NCBI GenBank assembly: GCA_026413225.1
Contig: CM048552.1
Location: 188,266,053-188,330,052 of the forward strand
Origin: Otis tarda
Lineage: Eukaryota > Chordata > Aves > Otidiformes > Otididae
Length of the DNA stretch: 64,000 nt
Direction: 5' to 3'
Shown here: positions 49,401 to 62,568 of the stretch, one piece after another
How positions within the stretch are numbered: position 1 is the stretch's first letter
How the letters are laid out: the number at the start of each line of letters is the position of its first letter
Notes under the pieces: model-generated
Told to the model about the DNA's origin: nothing
Seen by the model: only the letters and a program-made list of their open reading frames with translations
Database searches by the model: none
Program-made: the position numbers and the translations under genes

Positions 49401-50861
49401 CGCTGGAAGCCCAAAACAATCTCAGACTTCTGTGCAGAGTTCCTTGGAGCTTTCTGAAGCTTTGCCTATATGAAACTTTTTAAAATGATGAATCAGCAAA
49501 TTCTGCATAGAAGAGTAGTTTAGTGGAATTTTCCTATAACCTTTTTTCTGCTGAAGTCACTGGCAGTGCTCCCATTTATATAAATGGAATCAAGGTTTCT
49601 CCATCTGTGATGGTCATATTGTGCCTATAGTTTTGCTATGTGTGAAATTTCAGTGAAAAATGTAATTGTGAGATATCTAATTTTCTTCTACCATCATTAG
49701 CCTCTGTAGGAAAACAACCCATAAGCACTGTGTACTGTGGTACAGCAGGTTAACAAAATCATTTGCATTTTATCAAAGACTAACGAAGTGTTATTAAAAA
49801 AGTTCTAAGCCTGTCAGTACCTGATGATGTAATTTTGTTAATTTACGATAAAACATTAGGTCCTGGACACCCTGCTTATGCACATTTTTAGTGACCTATT
49901 ACAGAATGGGAAGAGAAGTGTATACTGTTGGGAAGCAAAGTAGGTAGACTCCAAGGTGACATGGTCAGACTGCATCAGCCTCTTTTGAGCTGAAGGAGTT
50001 GGGATTTCTGAGGAATCACTGAGGGGAAGCTCATGTTTTCATTGATAAATAGCAATATAGCCCAAGTGCTGCAGTTCAGTGCTCAGGTGACAAATGACAC
50101 CAGAAACCCACCTGTCCAGAACAGCCATCCAAATGGCTTGGAAAGGCTCAGGTCCCATTGCTGCCGCAGGAAAAGCTGTGCTTTGTGCATGTCCTTTTCT
50201 TTCATAGGAAAGCCCTCACTGTGAGTGGCAAAGCAATGGTTATATGGTCCAAAGTGTCTAGGTGAGTAAAGCTCCCTGACAAGAGGGAAGGGCTTTGTCT
50301 CAGGTGACTTCAGCTCCCTGAAGGTCAAACATCTACCCTAAACCTGTGATTCCCTGAGTATTTATTTCTCTTGTCAGCAGTGCTGCTTTAAAGCAGTTCC
50401 TGCTCTGGCTGCTCATTACTGCTCCCATGTTTCTCCTTGTGACAGGTCAATACTGCTCTTTGTGTGGCTATGCATTGAAGTGCATTAACACAATTTGAGT
50501 ACAGAGGGAAACAACCATACAGAAAAACCTTTATATTTCTTCTTTTTTTCCCCATTGTTCTTCAGCTGGACTAGTTCTGTCATCTGATTCACAGAACGTC
50601 CTCTCAAAAAGCTGGGCCAACATGTCTGAGGAGCCGTGAAGTCTGAGGAGAAGAGAGGGGATGGGAATATTGTGTGCTGCCAGTGCCAAAACTGTAAAGT
50701 GATGTTTAAGATATCTCGTAGCATGGGATGAATCACCTTCCGGAGGTGCCTGTCTGTATCTGTTGACCATACATAGAGGTGAAGCAACTAATGTAGATGA
50801 AGGAAGCCATTCAGGTGCCAAAACATAGGTGCCTGCTACCCATTGTGTGCTTTTGGGTATT
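46500..50861. other. Unique non-coding DNA with a 16-bp tandem duplication
   Basis: No gene seen. AGGCCAGAAGGTAGCT stands twice in tandem at 47416-47447. A minus-strand instance of the recurring phrase is at 49552-49576. Short A runs at about 49243-49253. Confidence 0.6.
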
Positions 50862-50964
50862 CTTGGCCTCTAGCTGACACTCTGGAGGGTAAGTCTTGTG
50901 TCACACCTGCCAGGCCTGTGCAGATATCTTGACTCTGCAAAGATGCCTAGAGTGACACTAGATG
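50862..50964 (+). repeat. Unnamed interspersed repeat, copy 2 of 2
   Basis: Partner of 18092-18208. The shared blocks here are 50862-50886 (CTTGGCCTCTAGCTGACACT onward), 50893-50928 (containing TGCCAGGCCTGTGCAGA) and 50952-50964 (GTGACACTAGATG). The flanks hold TAGGTGCCTG at 50826-50835 and TTGGGCACC at 50972-50980, which are roughly inverted to each other; this could be a trace of terminal inverted repeats but is too short to rely on. Confidence 0.65.
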
Positions 50965-52962
50965 TATGTGTTTGGGCACCAGAGTGGCTCTAAAAGTTCA
51001 ACTTCAGACAGTTACAGATAACTTCAGTTAACTAAGCATATGAAGATCTCTTGTCAATGTATACATGCAAAGGCCACACATGTGGACGTCTTCTCCCAGC
51101 CTTTATCACCTAGTCTGAAGCAGTGTAGGAGGGATCATCACACGTGTCTCCTAGTGAGTGACAGCAGAATCCAAAAAACAAACGTGAAACCAGTGCCGCC
51201 AGGGATAACTGAAAACCCACTTCTATCTTTTGTTCTAGGGCTGGAAAAAAAGAGAAAATAGCTTAAATTATCCATGAATGAAGTTACTTTTTTAGTGGCT
51301 ATGCAATGAAATAAAGGAATAACTTCCAGGGGAGGCATAGACTCCAAAAGACAGGGAGAACTCATAGCCTTGCACCTGTCTTCTCTTTGCTACCGTCGGT
51401 ATGGACATAATCTGTGGTGGTGTGAGCGTGCATCCGTGGCTTCCAGCAGCATCCCCCAGAAAGAGCAATTATTTTATTTGTGCACCTGGGAAGCAATTTG
51501 CTGCTGCCCTGAACTAGCAGTAAAGCATCTCATGTTACTTGGCCAGTAGGCTTGAAGGCTTCACCTGTTCCCATTTTTGGCTGTCTACCGGCTCTATAAA
51601 GGGAGAGGATATCTTTTATTCTGTGCCTACATAAGCCACAGGAGGAAAATAAGGAGTGGAGGAGTTTCTTTTTCCCTTGGAAGAGCATGTGGTCCAGGCT
51701 GTAGTCTCAGCCTGTGCATAAACATTTTAAGTAATTTGTAAAAGGTCATTTTTACTAATGAACTTCCTCAGAAATTTCCCTCTTGCTTTACAGTGTATCC
51801 ATGGAAGGCCCATGTGATAAAAATCCTTGAGCATGCCATGGAAGATGGAACCTGCTTTAATTATAATGTGTTGTTCGCTGACCATTAAATAAACATGAAA
51901 TAAATTGTCCTATTTTCTGTATCCGAGGCTGGTTGTTTGAGCATATTACTCATCTGGGGAGAGTGCATTGTATTGTCAAGGCTGATAGCACACACATTTA
52001 TCATTAGTAACAGCAGAGGGATGAGTTGCTTTCCTGTAGCCGTGTCTTTTATTCGTGAGATTAACTTGTTTTCAACATTGCAAATTCAATGTTATGGAAC
52101 AATTCCATATTCAGTCATTTGAGAGCTGAATATGGTTTTCCCTCCTGTAGAAGTACAGGGTTTTCCTATCTTGAGCAGCATGCTTTTGAGATTCTACAGT
52201 TATTATTTACTACTGGAATGGTGTATCAGACTTTAAATATAGGAGAAGGCAAGGTCTTTTCACTATGCAAGTAGACACATGCCTCTGCTTGCTCTCTTCC
52301 ATTGGATCTATTTTGTTTACCAGTGAGAATATTTCATCTGCAGGCACCTTTAATTCAAACTCTGACATTGCCTCAAATCCCAAATCAAAGCCATTTGATA
52401 TGTAGAGCTGTGGAGTCTGCTTAACCCCCTCTGATTCTTGCACCTACTGCAAAGTCAAGTCTCTTCATTTGAGTGTTAAATAAAGATTTAAATGCATGAT
52501 GTTGGTAACCCTTTGGGTTCTAACTGATAGGTTTGTTGATCTCAATGACAGGATGGAGATATGGGATGAAGGACTCATGCAAAGGAAGGTCATCATTTAT
52601 TCTGTCATATCTGGTATGATGCCATGATGGAGGCCTTGCTTTGTTTAGTGCTTAAATGGATTCCATGGAGACTTCTTAAAAGATAGGCATGGGCAGGTGC
52701 ATGTGCAAAGGAGGGAGAAGAGCTGCACTACTGTTTTTAGGCATTTGGGTCAGAACGTGCCACCTAACTTCCAACTGGAGCTCCTCTAGAAGTCAGGCTC
52801 CAAAGGCATCGGTGAGTTTGATCCATATTCTCTTACCAGCCATGCCACTATGGATCCATGGCAGCAGGAGGTCATTTTTAGGCTCAGATCTCCAAAGAGG
52901 CCCCCAGGGAACATGCTGCCTTTCCCTCAGCTGCTGCAGAGAAGAGAGCTTCTAGCTTTTAG
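50965..52962. other. Unique non-coding DNA, no gene seen
   Basis: No frame with a domain, no RNA gene, no recognised repeat. Confidence 0.6.
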
Positions 52963-53785
52963 ATCACAGAATCATAGAGTTATTATGGTTGAAAAAGACT
53001 TTTAAGATCATCAAGTCCAACTGTCAACGTGCCACCACCATACCTACTAAACCATGTCCTGAAGTGCCACATCTATGTGTTTTTTGAACACCTCCTGGGA
53101 TGGTGACTCCTCCACTTCCCTGGGCAGCCTGTTGCAATGCTTGACCACTCTTTCAGTAAAGAAATTTTTCTTAATATCCAATCTAAACCTCCCCTGATGC
53201 AACTTGAGGCCATTTTCTTTTGTCCTATCACTTGTTACCTGGGAGATGACACCAACACCCGCCTCCCTACAACCTCCTTTCAGGTAGTTCTAGAGAGTGA
53301 TAAGGTCTCCCCTCAGCTTCCCCTTCTCCAGTCTAAACAATCCCAGTTCCCTCAACCACTCCTCACAAGACTTGTTCTCCAGACCCTTCACCAGCTTTGT
53401 TGCCCTTCTCTGGAGGCACTCCAGCAACTCAGTGTCCTTCTTGTACGGAGGGGCCCAAAACTGCTCACAGTATTTGAGGTGCAGCCTCATCAGTACAGGG
53501 GCACAATCACTTCCCTACTTTTGCTGGCCACACTGTTCCTGATACAAGCCAGGATGCTGTTGGCCTTCAGGGACACCTGGGCACTCTGCTAGCTCATGTT
53601 CATCTGGCTGTCAACCAGCACCCCAAGGTCCCTTTCCACCAGGCAGCCTTCCTGTCACTCTTCCCTAGGCCTGTAGCATTGCATAGGGTTGTTGTGACCC
53701 AAGTGCAGGACCCAGCACTTGGCCTTGTTAAACCTCATACAGTTGACCTTGGCCCATTGATCTAGTCTGTCCATATTCCTGTCCC
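52963..53785 (-). mobile_element. CR1 LINE, 3' part with broken ORF2
   Basis: The longest of the older avian-type copies. Read on the minus strand: [20 protein letters not shown], then [10 protein letters not shown] (about 53660-53755), then [37 protein letters not shown] and [19 protein letters not shown] (53290-53490), each a standard CR1 ORF2 phrase but in different frames. The 3' UTR includes a long AAAAACACATAGATGTGGCA-type segment and a tail near 52963 (ATCACAGAATCATAGAGT). Frame changes between the blocks show it is an inactive, moderately old copy of a CR1 subfamily different from the one at 7149. The catalytic FADD region lies beyond the truncation point and is absent. Frames on the plus strand (53137-53592) are antisense artefacts. 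Confidence 0.93.
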
Positions 53786-55727
53786 CATGGGTCCAGGTGC
53801 CTGTGCCTGTCCAATATGGGTTCCCCGCTCCTGTAAATGAATTAATAACAGGACAGCAACTCATTAGTGCTCCCAGGGCACTTCCCAGTGCCTCCTGGTT
53901 TCTCTGTGAAAGAGGAGAGAGCAGTCCCTTTGAGGCAGGGATTTTATTCTCACAGAGCAAACTGCCGGTGGCACAGGCAAGGAGACCCGTCTTCAAAGTG
54001 AGGAGGGAAGGCAGTGGCTGCCTCACGTCCGGATGGCCTCCTGCCAGTTAGCATGCCGCTGGATGATGAATATCACATTTATTCCCCTGGAACAAAGGAT
54101 CCAAATTCTTAGTGCTTATAGGGAGAAGGTTGGAGGCAGCTCCAGGGCACTATGTGAAAGGAAATAAAAAAGCAGTTGTAAATCATTACAACCCAGTGGG
54201 AGAAAAAAAAAAAAAAGCAACTCATTGTCTTTTATTACAGTGCTAAATCAACGAGAAAGGAGGTGGCTGATTTATCAAGGTGGAATCCACATTGCTTACA
54301 ACACCCAAATTTGCTTTCATTAGAATGTCAGTTTTCTGATCAAATTATTTTGCTTTCATTAGCCTTTATGTAAATGCAGCCCTCAAAAACTCTAGTTCCT
54401 GCTCACAAGAAAGAAATCCCAAGTGCATGGAATTGGAGTGGTTGTGTAAGTCTTCTTCTCAAGGTGAACACAATGAAATGCAAAAGCCCTAACAAACACA
54501 GGACCCCCGCATCTCTTTATATAGCCATGGTGGTAATACTTAATGCTCTGGCTGGCTTTTATCCCTGGTGTTGAAAGGCAGCACTAAGACAAACACAAGC
54601 GTAAATAACTGATCACAAACAGCAAAAGGGAAGTTAAACTAAGATATTAAACAAAAGCTTTGTTCAAAATTAGGTGATGGGCTATTCCAAGCATAGAAAG
54701 AACATAGTTTTAAAATATTATATTCTCCATAATGCTGTGGAGCAGCTTCAGCAGACATTCACACATTCATAAGGAAGATTGCCTCAGCGATTCCACCTGT
54801 ATGGCTTGAAGGCGAGAGGACAATGTTTGGGCAGCAATGGGAATCTCTTTACAGCTGAGTAGATTTCCGGGCAGAGAGAGGAAAGATTTCACAGAAGCTA
54901 TCATGGTGTTGCTTGGTTATGAAATATCCTGAAAGGCAATATTTGTATAATATATACAATACATATTAATTATATTTTTTAGGTGTTTGCAAAATGAAGG
55001 GACACAGGTCCTGTGGATCAGTTCATAGATCAGCTTCCCTAGATGACGTTTATGAGAGGTGGTGTGCTCATGACAGCTGCAGTGTTACGTTCTGGTGCAG
55101 AGAGACAAGAAACACTCTTTGGGGGTGATCTTCCCTTTTTGCTTTTAATTCTGTGTTTATCAGGACCTTTGGCTTTCTCTTCATGCTCACTATAAATTGA
55201 CCTCGAAGTCAAAAGGCATGCCACCTTCTTTTTGTTTCGTGCCGCTCACTCCTTGAGCACTGCAAATGTGTCTGGATGGTAGACACATATGGAGGCGACA
55301 TGGGTTGGGTGGTTGCTGTCTGGAGGAGAGACAGCTTGACTGCACTGTAGAGGTAACCCAGCAGCTGATGAACTGTGACATGGAGCCTGGAGAAGTATGA
55401 AGGCTTCCTGGGGGTCCATTCAGAGCTTTGCTGAGGAGACCACAACCAGGGGACGAACCAAAGACCTCTGGTGGAGGGGTACCAGAAAGTAATTTGGAGC
55501 CAAGAGGGAGATAGATTAAACCTCGGCAAGAGCTGTGTGTATTCTTTTTCATTAAGAAGCATTGAGTGTTGAGATCTTAGGAGCATAGTTACAATGCAGG
55601 GGCTGAGGTAGCCCTGTCCAGATTTTGTCTAGGAGCAAGACTCCAGGGCGTACCAGACACTCACCTACGTTGTGGTTTCCACAGGTTGTGGATATTGTAT
55701 TTAATACTGGTTCTCTTTCCCTTCCTT
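53786..55727. other. Unique non-coding DNA, no gene seen
   Basis: An A run of 14 lies at 54203-54216. Frames of about 120 codons on the minus strand near 55190-55586 have no recognised similarity. Confidence 0.6.
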
Positions 55728-56275
55728 CCCTAAAAAAGATGTAATAGAAGGAGAAAAAAAAATAGAGTTTAATAAAGATTGGAACATTTGCTAAAAGTTA
55801 CAGAATGGCTTCTATATAAAGGCTAAGTAGGTAGGACTATTCAGCCTGGAAAAGAGGTTACTGAAAAGGTTATGTGAAAGACAGTGAGGAGTAAGGAAAA
55901 ATGAATAGCAGCCTCTCCTATTCATTATAAAATCTAGAGGGCATCAAAGAATATTACCAGGCAGTGAGGTGAAAACAAACAAAAGGAGGTGTTTCTTCAC
56001 ACAGGTAGTGAGCAACGTCCATAGCGGCTGCTGAAATTGCTGAACTGCTTCTTTTATAAGAGTAATTAATGGCAGAAAAGTTCCCCAAGGGCTGTTGAGT
56101 ATAAGGACATTGCCTCTGGCTGGGAAAGTCCTTGAGCTGCAGAGTCTGCAAGTCTGGAGGAATGATCTGGAGAGGTGTCTGTGCATGCTTGCTCTGTTCT
56201 TCTTCAGATGGACAGATAGGGAACTAGAAGGATCTTTGATCTGACCCAGTAAATCCGTAATTGTGGTCTTAAAGT
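55728..56275 (+). mobile_element. Ancient CR1/L3-like LINE, ORF2 tail plus 3' UTR
   Basis: The order matches an old sauropsid CR1 from end to end: AAAAAAGATGTAATAGAAGG at about 55732 (KKDVIE, the KKDIEELE position of ORF2), GGACTATTCAGCCTGGAAAA at 55832-55851, GAAAACAAACAAAAGGAGGT, then GTTTCTTCACACAGG at 55971-56006, and the UTR closing with CTAGAAGGATCTTTGATCTG, ACCCAGTAAATCCGTAATTG at 56225-56264. The frame is thoroughly broken. About 550 bp survive in correct order, the best-preserved old copy in the window. Its UTR shares a 32-bp stretch with 26649-26680. Confidence 0.75.
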
Positions 56276-59200
56276 TCAGGAAGAGTTTCTGTCCCATTGC
56301 ATCTGTTCCAAAGACCTTTCTATAAGAGGGTCAGCTTGAAATATTTTGGAAGATTTCCTTTTTCTTCCGTATGCACATTGCTGCTTGCTGGTTTAAACAT
56401 ATGAATGCACGCTATGGTTGTTACATCCTGGGAGGCTGCTGTGCAGAAAGGAGCAAAATCCTGTGCTTATTCTTTTAAAGTATGCTTGGAGTGCTTTTTA
56501 AAGCATGTTTTTTTCTTTATTCATTTTTTTTAACCAATCATAAAAACACAGCCGTACACTGATGAGCTAAGTGCACTGGGCTTAATTGTCTGTTTGTGTG
56601 CTAGAGAAAGATGTGGAAAGGTAAAGATAGAATAAGCTACCGTGGGGAATTCTTTGGGTCCTGTGTTTTCCAGGGTGTATCGCAAGGCCTGCCAGCTCCT
56701 GATATGAAGATAGCTACTTCAGAGCTGCTCTAATTTATGCTTATCTTTCTGCAGGCTTTGGGAAGCAAGTAACAGGAGAGCAGCACACTCCAGTTACGCC
56801 CTTGATACACTCCTTATCCTGTGGACCATAAGCGTGACCACCTTTATTCCAGCTGCTCCTTGTGGCTGCTCCTTGAGGAGACACAGCAAAAGGGAGGGAG
56901 AGAGGAAGGGAGGGGAGTCCTGCGTAGGTAGCAGGAGGGTCATTTCTCCAGGTTTTAAATACCTTTGGGATTTTTCTTTCTTCTTGGATTTTCCTATTTA
57001 TGAAAATGCAGCCTCTTGCTGGTGAACTAAGCTCACTTTATTTTGTCAGAGTAGGATGAAATTCCTAGCATAATGGAGAATCAAGCCTGCTAGACTGCTG
57101 CAGGCAAAATGAACAGTGGTCTAGAGATTTCCAGAGCTCCTTTGTCTCTGTCACTTGGAATTCCTCTATCCTCATCCTCATCAGCTCACCCTCTGCATCC
57201 TGCATCCACTTCCCTAATTCACATCAAGAAAATGAACAAGACAATGCATCCTTCCAAAAATAAAAAATATCAACTGGGAACCTACTGCTGTGTGATTTCC
57301 CTCCTCCCCACCTTCCCTCTCACTCTCAGACATGTTTATGCTTTCATTCCTACCCAGCCTGCCAGGAACAGCCATGAAGGCATTTGACTTTAAATGATGA
57401 GTCTGTAGCTGAGGAGGGCAAGAGGGTGGTCTCCTAAGCGTGGCTGGGAGTTATTACTCCAGGTTAATTACTAGGGGAATTTATGCGGTGAGCATCAATC
57501 AAGGCTTAGGCACATCAGATCCTGCTATATAAACTGGCCTGTGCCCAAACTGCCTGAGATTACTTTTGTCTTAATATTATTACTGTATTATCAGCTGAAT
57601 ATATAGCCTGAACATATTCTGAAAATGGGAAACTCAGGCAAAAAACATCAAATATCCCAGGACTGTGAATGTCAGTCTGCATATCAAATGGAATAAACCT
57701 GAACTGCCTGGGGTGAGTGATAAATTATAACAATTTGACATTGATGGGAAAAGGGCTAGTAATGGATTATAACATGTTGCCCTTGCTTAGGGTTACTGAG
57801 TCATTGTCAGGGAATTACGGAATGAAGGATAATATGCATGAGCCAGTTTTGCCAGTGGGATTGAAGCAATGTGGTAGACAAAAGCAGGCTTGTGGCACTG
57901 GTATTTCCTTCATCAAACCAGAGGCTCTTTTAAATACTTGGGAACAATTGGGTATTACTCTCTCCTGGGACGGACTTCTTCAGAAGGCAATATTTCCAAA
58001 TACAAATGAGCAGGTGATCCTTGGTAATAAATAGTATTTTTAACTTTTCCGTACAGGATACAAAAGAACCAGACGGGAAGAAAAATGCAAAAAATAAAAT
58101 GTTTAGAAAAAAAATCATTTGCCCCCTTAAAGTTAGAGCCCAGGCCAAAGATACAACCTGCCCTCATCCTCCCATGTCATAACATTTTCCTTATCTCCCG
58201 TTCACTATAACAAGTGGCTTCCAGTTATTCCCCAGCATTTCCTCTTGGGCCCTGTGTAAAGCATCTTGTTTGGCGCAAGCTTCGGAGAGGGGTAAGATGA
58301 CAGTGAGATGGCTCCACCATGATGAGTCAGAGAAAGTTGCATGAGGTGTGAGCTGGACTTTCTTCCCCAGTTCTTTAAGCACCTGCCCAGATGTGGTGGC
58401 TTTGAATGCCCATTCTCACTGAGGCCACCACACTGGGCCAGCTGGGTTTGCAGGTGGGATTCAGCCTTCAGGTGATGCACTCAGTGAACTGGGTGCAAAC
58501 TTTGTCTGAGGGAAGGCCTCTGGAACCTGAAATTAAGTGAAATTAATTAAATCACAACCAGAGGTTCTTTATGAAACTCAGTGATCTTGAAGTTAATAGT
58601 TAATAGCGACCACATGTATTTTAAGAAAAAGACTGAAGAAAATCACTAAGGCTACAAAAAAAGTATGTAAGTTAAAGTTTTATTTTGTAAAACTCGGTTG
58701 TTTAAACTTGTTAGAGCACTTTCACGGCCACAGGATGCAGCGTGCACAATAGGAGCTCATGGACAAGTCCTGGGGCGCACATACAGCACTTGCAAGCAGC
58801 GGCCAGGTCCAGCGATTGTGTCCTGCCACAGTGTGCCTGGGCAAGAAGATAAAACACGCCCCGTGCAGGCTGCCCAGTGATCCATGAGCCCAAATCAATG
58901 GCCCACGCGCTGACAGCTCCACATTCAGCCCTGCCAGCAGCACAAAGCAGAAAATCTGCTAAATATCTGCCTGGTTCAGTCAGGTTTTCCTAGTAACATT
59001 CCTCCATCGCAAACCTTGGGCAAGTGCCATGTAGCCGGGGAGGTGAGAAGAAGGGAGAAGGAAACTCAATGGCATTATTTTGTGATGATACGGCAGCACG
59101 TGGTGGCTGGGACATCGTCTGCTGCTTGTAGGGGAGGAGGGCCATTTAAACAGCTCCAGGTGGGGCAGGGACCACGAGGCAGTCAGGGAGGTACTTCAGA

Positions 59201-62200
59201 TGGCAGGCAGCAGTTCCCTCCCCCTGAAGCTGATTCCCCTTGTCTCTGCTCCATCTTCCCATTGATAGGGAAAAAAAGCCAAGATTTAGAAATGTTGTAA
59301 AAAAGACCCAGAGGCTATTTTTTTTTTTTTTTTTTTTTTGTAGCTAAGGGTTGTGAGAGGAGGCTAAGTGTTACAGAGAGGAGGAACCTGGGCTGGGAAC
59401 TTGGAAGAGGATGGGGAATTCTGGGACCCAACTCCCCGAGACTTTCCCATTTGTCACTTCTTCTGGTGAAGAAGCTGCCTAGTGAAAAGCCTGGTTATCA
59501 CCAGAGCTTGGCAGTGAAGTGAGACTGAGTTTGGATGGGTGTGCTATGCAGAGGTGGAGCAGGGCAGTGTCTAATGTTTCTGCTCAGAAACCCTCTTCTC
59601 CAGGAGGGAAAAGAGATGGATATCTGGGTGACAGCAGCTCTCCTGTGCATGGAGGTGGAAATTTATAACATATCGGTACTCTACAGTTAGATTGAAGGTC
59701 ATAGATACTCCAATAGCTATAATGTTTACAGATTAAACCCTTTCCAGCACCCTCCAGTTTACAGTGGAAGGTTGAGTCCCTCTGCTCTTGCGATACAGAG
59801 GGAGCTCTGCACATTGAGACTGACATTCCCAAGTGGGCCATAATCTGCTCTCACATAAATAAACAGCATGCAACTGTCACAAAAGCTTTCATCGATTCAG
59901 GACAGAAAAAAGAGAGGAAATTAAAATATTAAATATTCAAATGAGCCTGATGTCCTATGGAGCTGGCCCAGAGTGTGTTCTTGTTAGGAAAAGAAAAGCC
60001 AGCCAACTGGATGCTTTCCCTTCTGCAAAGTAAAGGACCGCTGTCGCTGCACTGATGTTCTCTGGTGCCCTATGCCCCCCATGCTAAGGATGAATCAGGC
60101 ACCGTCTAAAGTGTAGACAGTACAATTGTAACACAAGACTTCAAGCATTGTCCTCAATCCGTGCATCTTATCACCTTCCTTAGGCCAGTGAACTGACTGA
60201 TTCCTTCTGGACCTGCTTTCCTCTATGATGCCCAGGCAAAATCAAGTTTTCCTATGTTCTTCATGAAGTCTGTAAAATCCCCTGGTGGATAAGAAGCACG
60301 TGCCTCCAATTTGTTGATCAGCTTTTAAAATATTTTAAACCAGTAAACAGAGAAATAAGCCTAAATGGCTAATCTATCTGACAGGGGTTTTGCCAGTTTG
60401 CAGCTGATTTTGGTGGCTGTGGTTTTAGGCAGAACAAGTGTGGATGCTACCCTGGTTAACGTACAATGCAACACTAATGTAACACCAATTATAGATAAAC
60501 ATCTTAATTAAAAACTGAGGAAAGCATGCTTAGATATTTTCTAGAAAGTAAGATTGGAATGTAATCTGAATCTTTATGAATGCAATGGGGAATAGCAGAT
60601 AATCTTGATGTTCTGAGGCTTTTTGCTTGGAAACAGCATTTATTTTGAAACAGCGAAGCCCTTCTGCACAGACGTAGCCCTATTTTCAGAAAAAACTGCC
60701 TACTGTGTTGACAAAAGACGTGAATGTTTGTGCTCAAACACAAGACATATGACTGTTTTGTATGTCTCGAAATGAAGAGCATGTTTCCCAAGAAAAGCTA
60801 ATAGGCTGGCCTGTGTAATTATTGAAATTCAAGGCATTTTTGGCAAATGTTTTACACAATCAGGCTGTTGTGGTCACATAGTCATCTTATTTTTGCTTGC
60901 CTCTCACAGATGCCTATGAGTAAAACACAACAGCTGAATTCGGACCTGATACAGGCAGAGTTTCTAAGTTCCCTGCTGCTCTCAGGGTCGAATTAATAAA
61001 TGTAGGAGGATCCTAGTGATGTTCTGCTGAAGACAGTAGAGATCAAACAGCAGCTGAGTGTAACATTTGGCCAGGTATTTCATAAGTATCACCGACCACA
61101 TCCTCAGGTGCTGTGGATCGGCGAGGCTCCACTGAGCTCCACCAGCTGTGTTGGTTTCTCCTGGGACGTTCAGGCCCTGCTTTTCTACCACTTTCTGAAG
61201 TGGCTTTTTATGCATCAAAAGGCTCTGAATGAAACCTCTAAAGAGTATGTAGGATGAAAAGTACAATGAATTTAGGAGCAGCTACCCAGGAAGCTAACTT
61301 AGTGGTAAGAACTTGCTAATAAAGTGCTCAGTGAGAAAGGGAACTGATATTTGAGAGTAAGAGGCCAACAATGGAGCTCAAAGGAAATATTTGAGTCTCT
61401 CAGATGTCCCAGCTGATTTTTGATGCTGAAAAGATATCAGATAGTCAGAGCTAGCTGCACACTAGAGACTAGTGTGAAACATGCTGCGAAGTCTGTCTTC
61501 CAGCTGAGAAAACAGCCAAGCCATTACAAGGCAATCTGGCTAGCATTATATCTTTTAATATATTTCCAGACTTTAGTTTCTGAAATCTCCAGAGGACCAT
61601 GAGCCTCCAAGGTCATCAGGGTTTCGACCTTTCTTTTATTGCCATAGCAACCAAAGCTGTCTTTAGTGTTTAAATTAGTTAATCAGTTGCAGTCCTTGAT
61701 TTATGCTGGTTGGCAGCAGCCATCCTTGAAAGCTATTTCTTGACTAATATGTGCTTTTATCACAGGAGGGTATTCCCACACCTCAGTTGAATAAGACCCT
61801 TTGATAGAGAAATTCACTTCATCATCTGAATTCAGTACCTAATCTGGGGCCAACTAGCATGAATTACTATTATAGATTTTTTCCCCCCTAGAATCATCTT
61901 AATTCTGGTTTACAACCCCTTAGAAGAAGACGGGGGGTCACTTAATTGGAAAAAAGCACAGGCTCTAATTGTTTCCATAAAAAAGGAGAATATTCCACCT
62001 TTGAACTGTGTGTAAATGACATTACAATGCACAAACAAATTAATCACTTCAAAGAACTCTTTTGAATTAGGTCGAAATATGAACCATTTTCTGTTTAACT
62101 GGCATATTCTGAGAATCCCTGATTCTTCTGAGAAATAGCATGGAATAAAGGATTAAGGGTAAGGTCACCGACTGAAATGCCCCAAGACTTGGGACTGTCC

Positions 62201-62420
62201 ATTGATTTAGTGTGTGGGTTTGTGTCCAGTCCTTTGCGACTCAGTTCCCTGAATTGCAAAGTCCAGCTAATACCTACCTTAGAAGGGTTAAGTGGTGAGT
62301 GTTTTCCTGTTTGAAATGGTACCTTCTTCTCTATTTCTTTTCCTCTGTAAAATAGATGTATCTGTAAGAGTACTGGTGCTTGCAGCCAGTTCTGCCTGTG
62401 CTCCAAGCTGGCTTGAGAGA
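56276..62420. other. Long unique non-coding stretch
   Basis: No gene seen. A T run of 22 lies at 59318-59339 with no poly-A-signal complement or retrocopy-like sequence beside it. CG dinucleotides are slightly more frequent at 58720-58920. No recognised mobile element. Confidence 0.6.
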
Positions 62421-62568
62421 GTTACAGGTTCACATGGATGGGAAGGTACCACAGAAGGTCTCTAGTCCAAGCCCCTGCTCAAAGCAGATCCAGCAAGTTG
62501 TTCAGGCTGTGTCCAGGTGAGATTTGAATACCTCCAAGAATGGAGATCCCACAACCTCTCTGGGCTTG
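62421..62568 (-). mobile_element. CR1 LINE, 3' UTR fragment
   Basis: Reverse complement of a CR1 3' end: GGGAAGGTACC, AAGGTCTCTAGTCCAAGCCC, CTGCTCAAAGCAGATCCAGC, AGTTGTTCAGGCTGTGTCCA, then TTTGAATACCTCCAAGAATG and ACAACCTCTCTGGGC. It is of the subfamily with GCTCAAAGCAGGGTCAGC in its UTR, related to the copy at 46358. The terminal ATTCTGTGATTC-type tail has decayed. Confidence 0.8.

Noticed and set aside
53137-53592. 151-codon plus-strand frame
   Set aside because: It is antisense to ORF2 of the CR1 copy at 52963-53785.
59318-59339. Run of 22 T, possible tail of a minus-strand retrocopy (also 23168-23187)
   Set aside because: No complement of a poly-A signal and no mRNA-like sequence beside either run; simple homopolymers are the easier reading.
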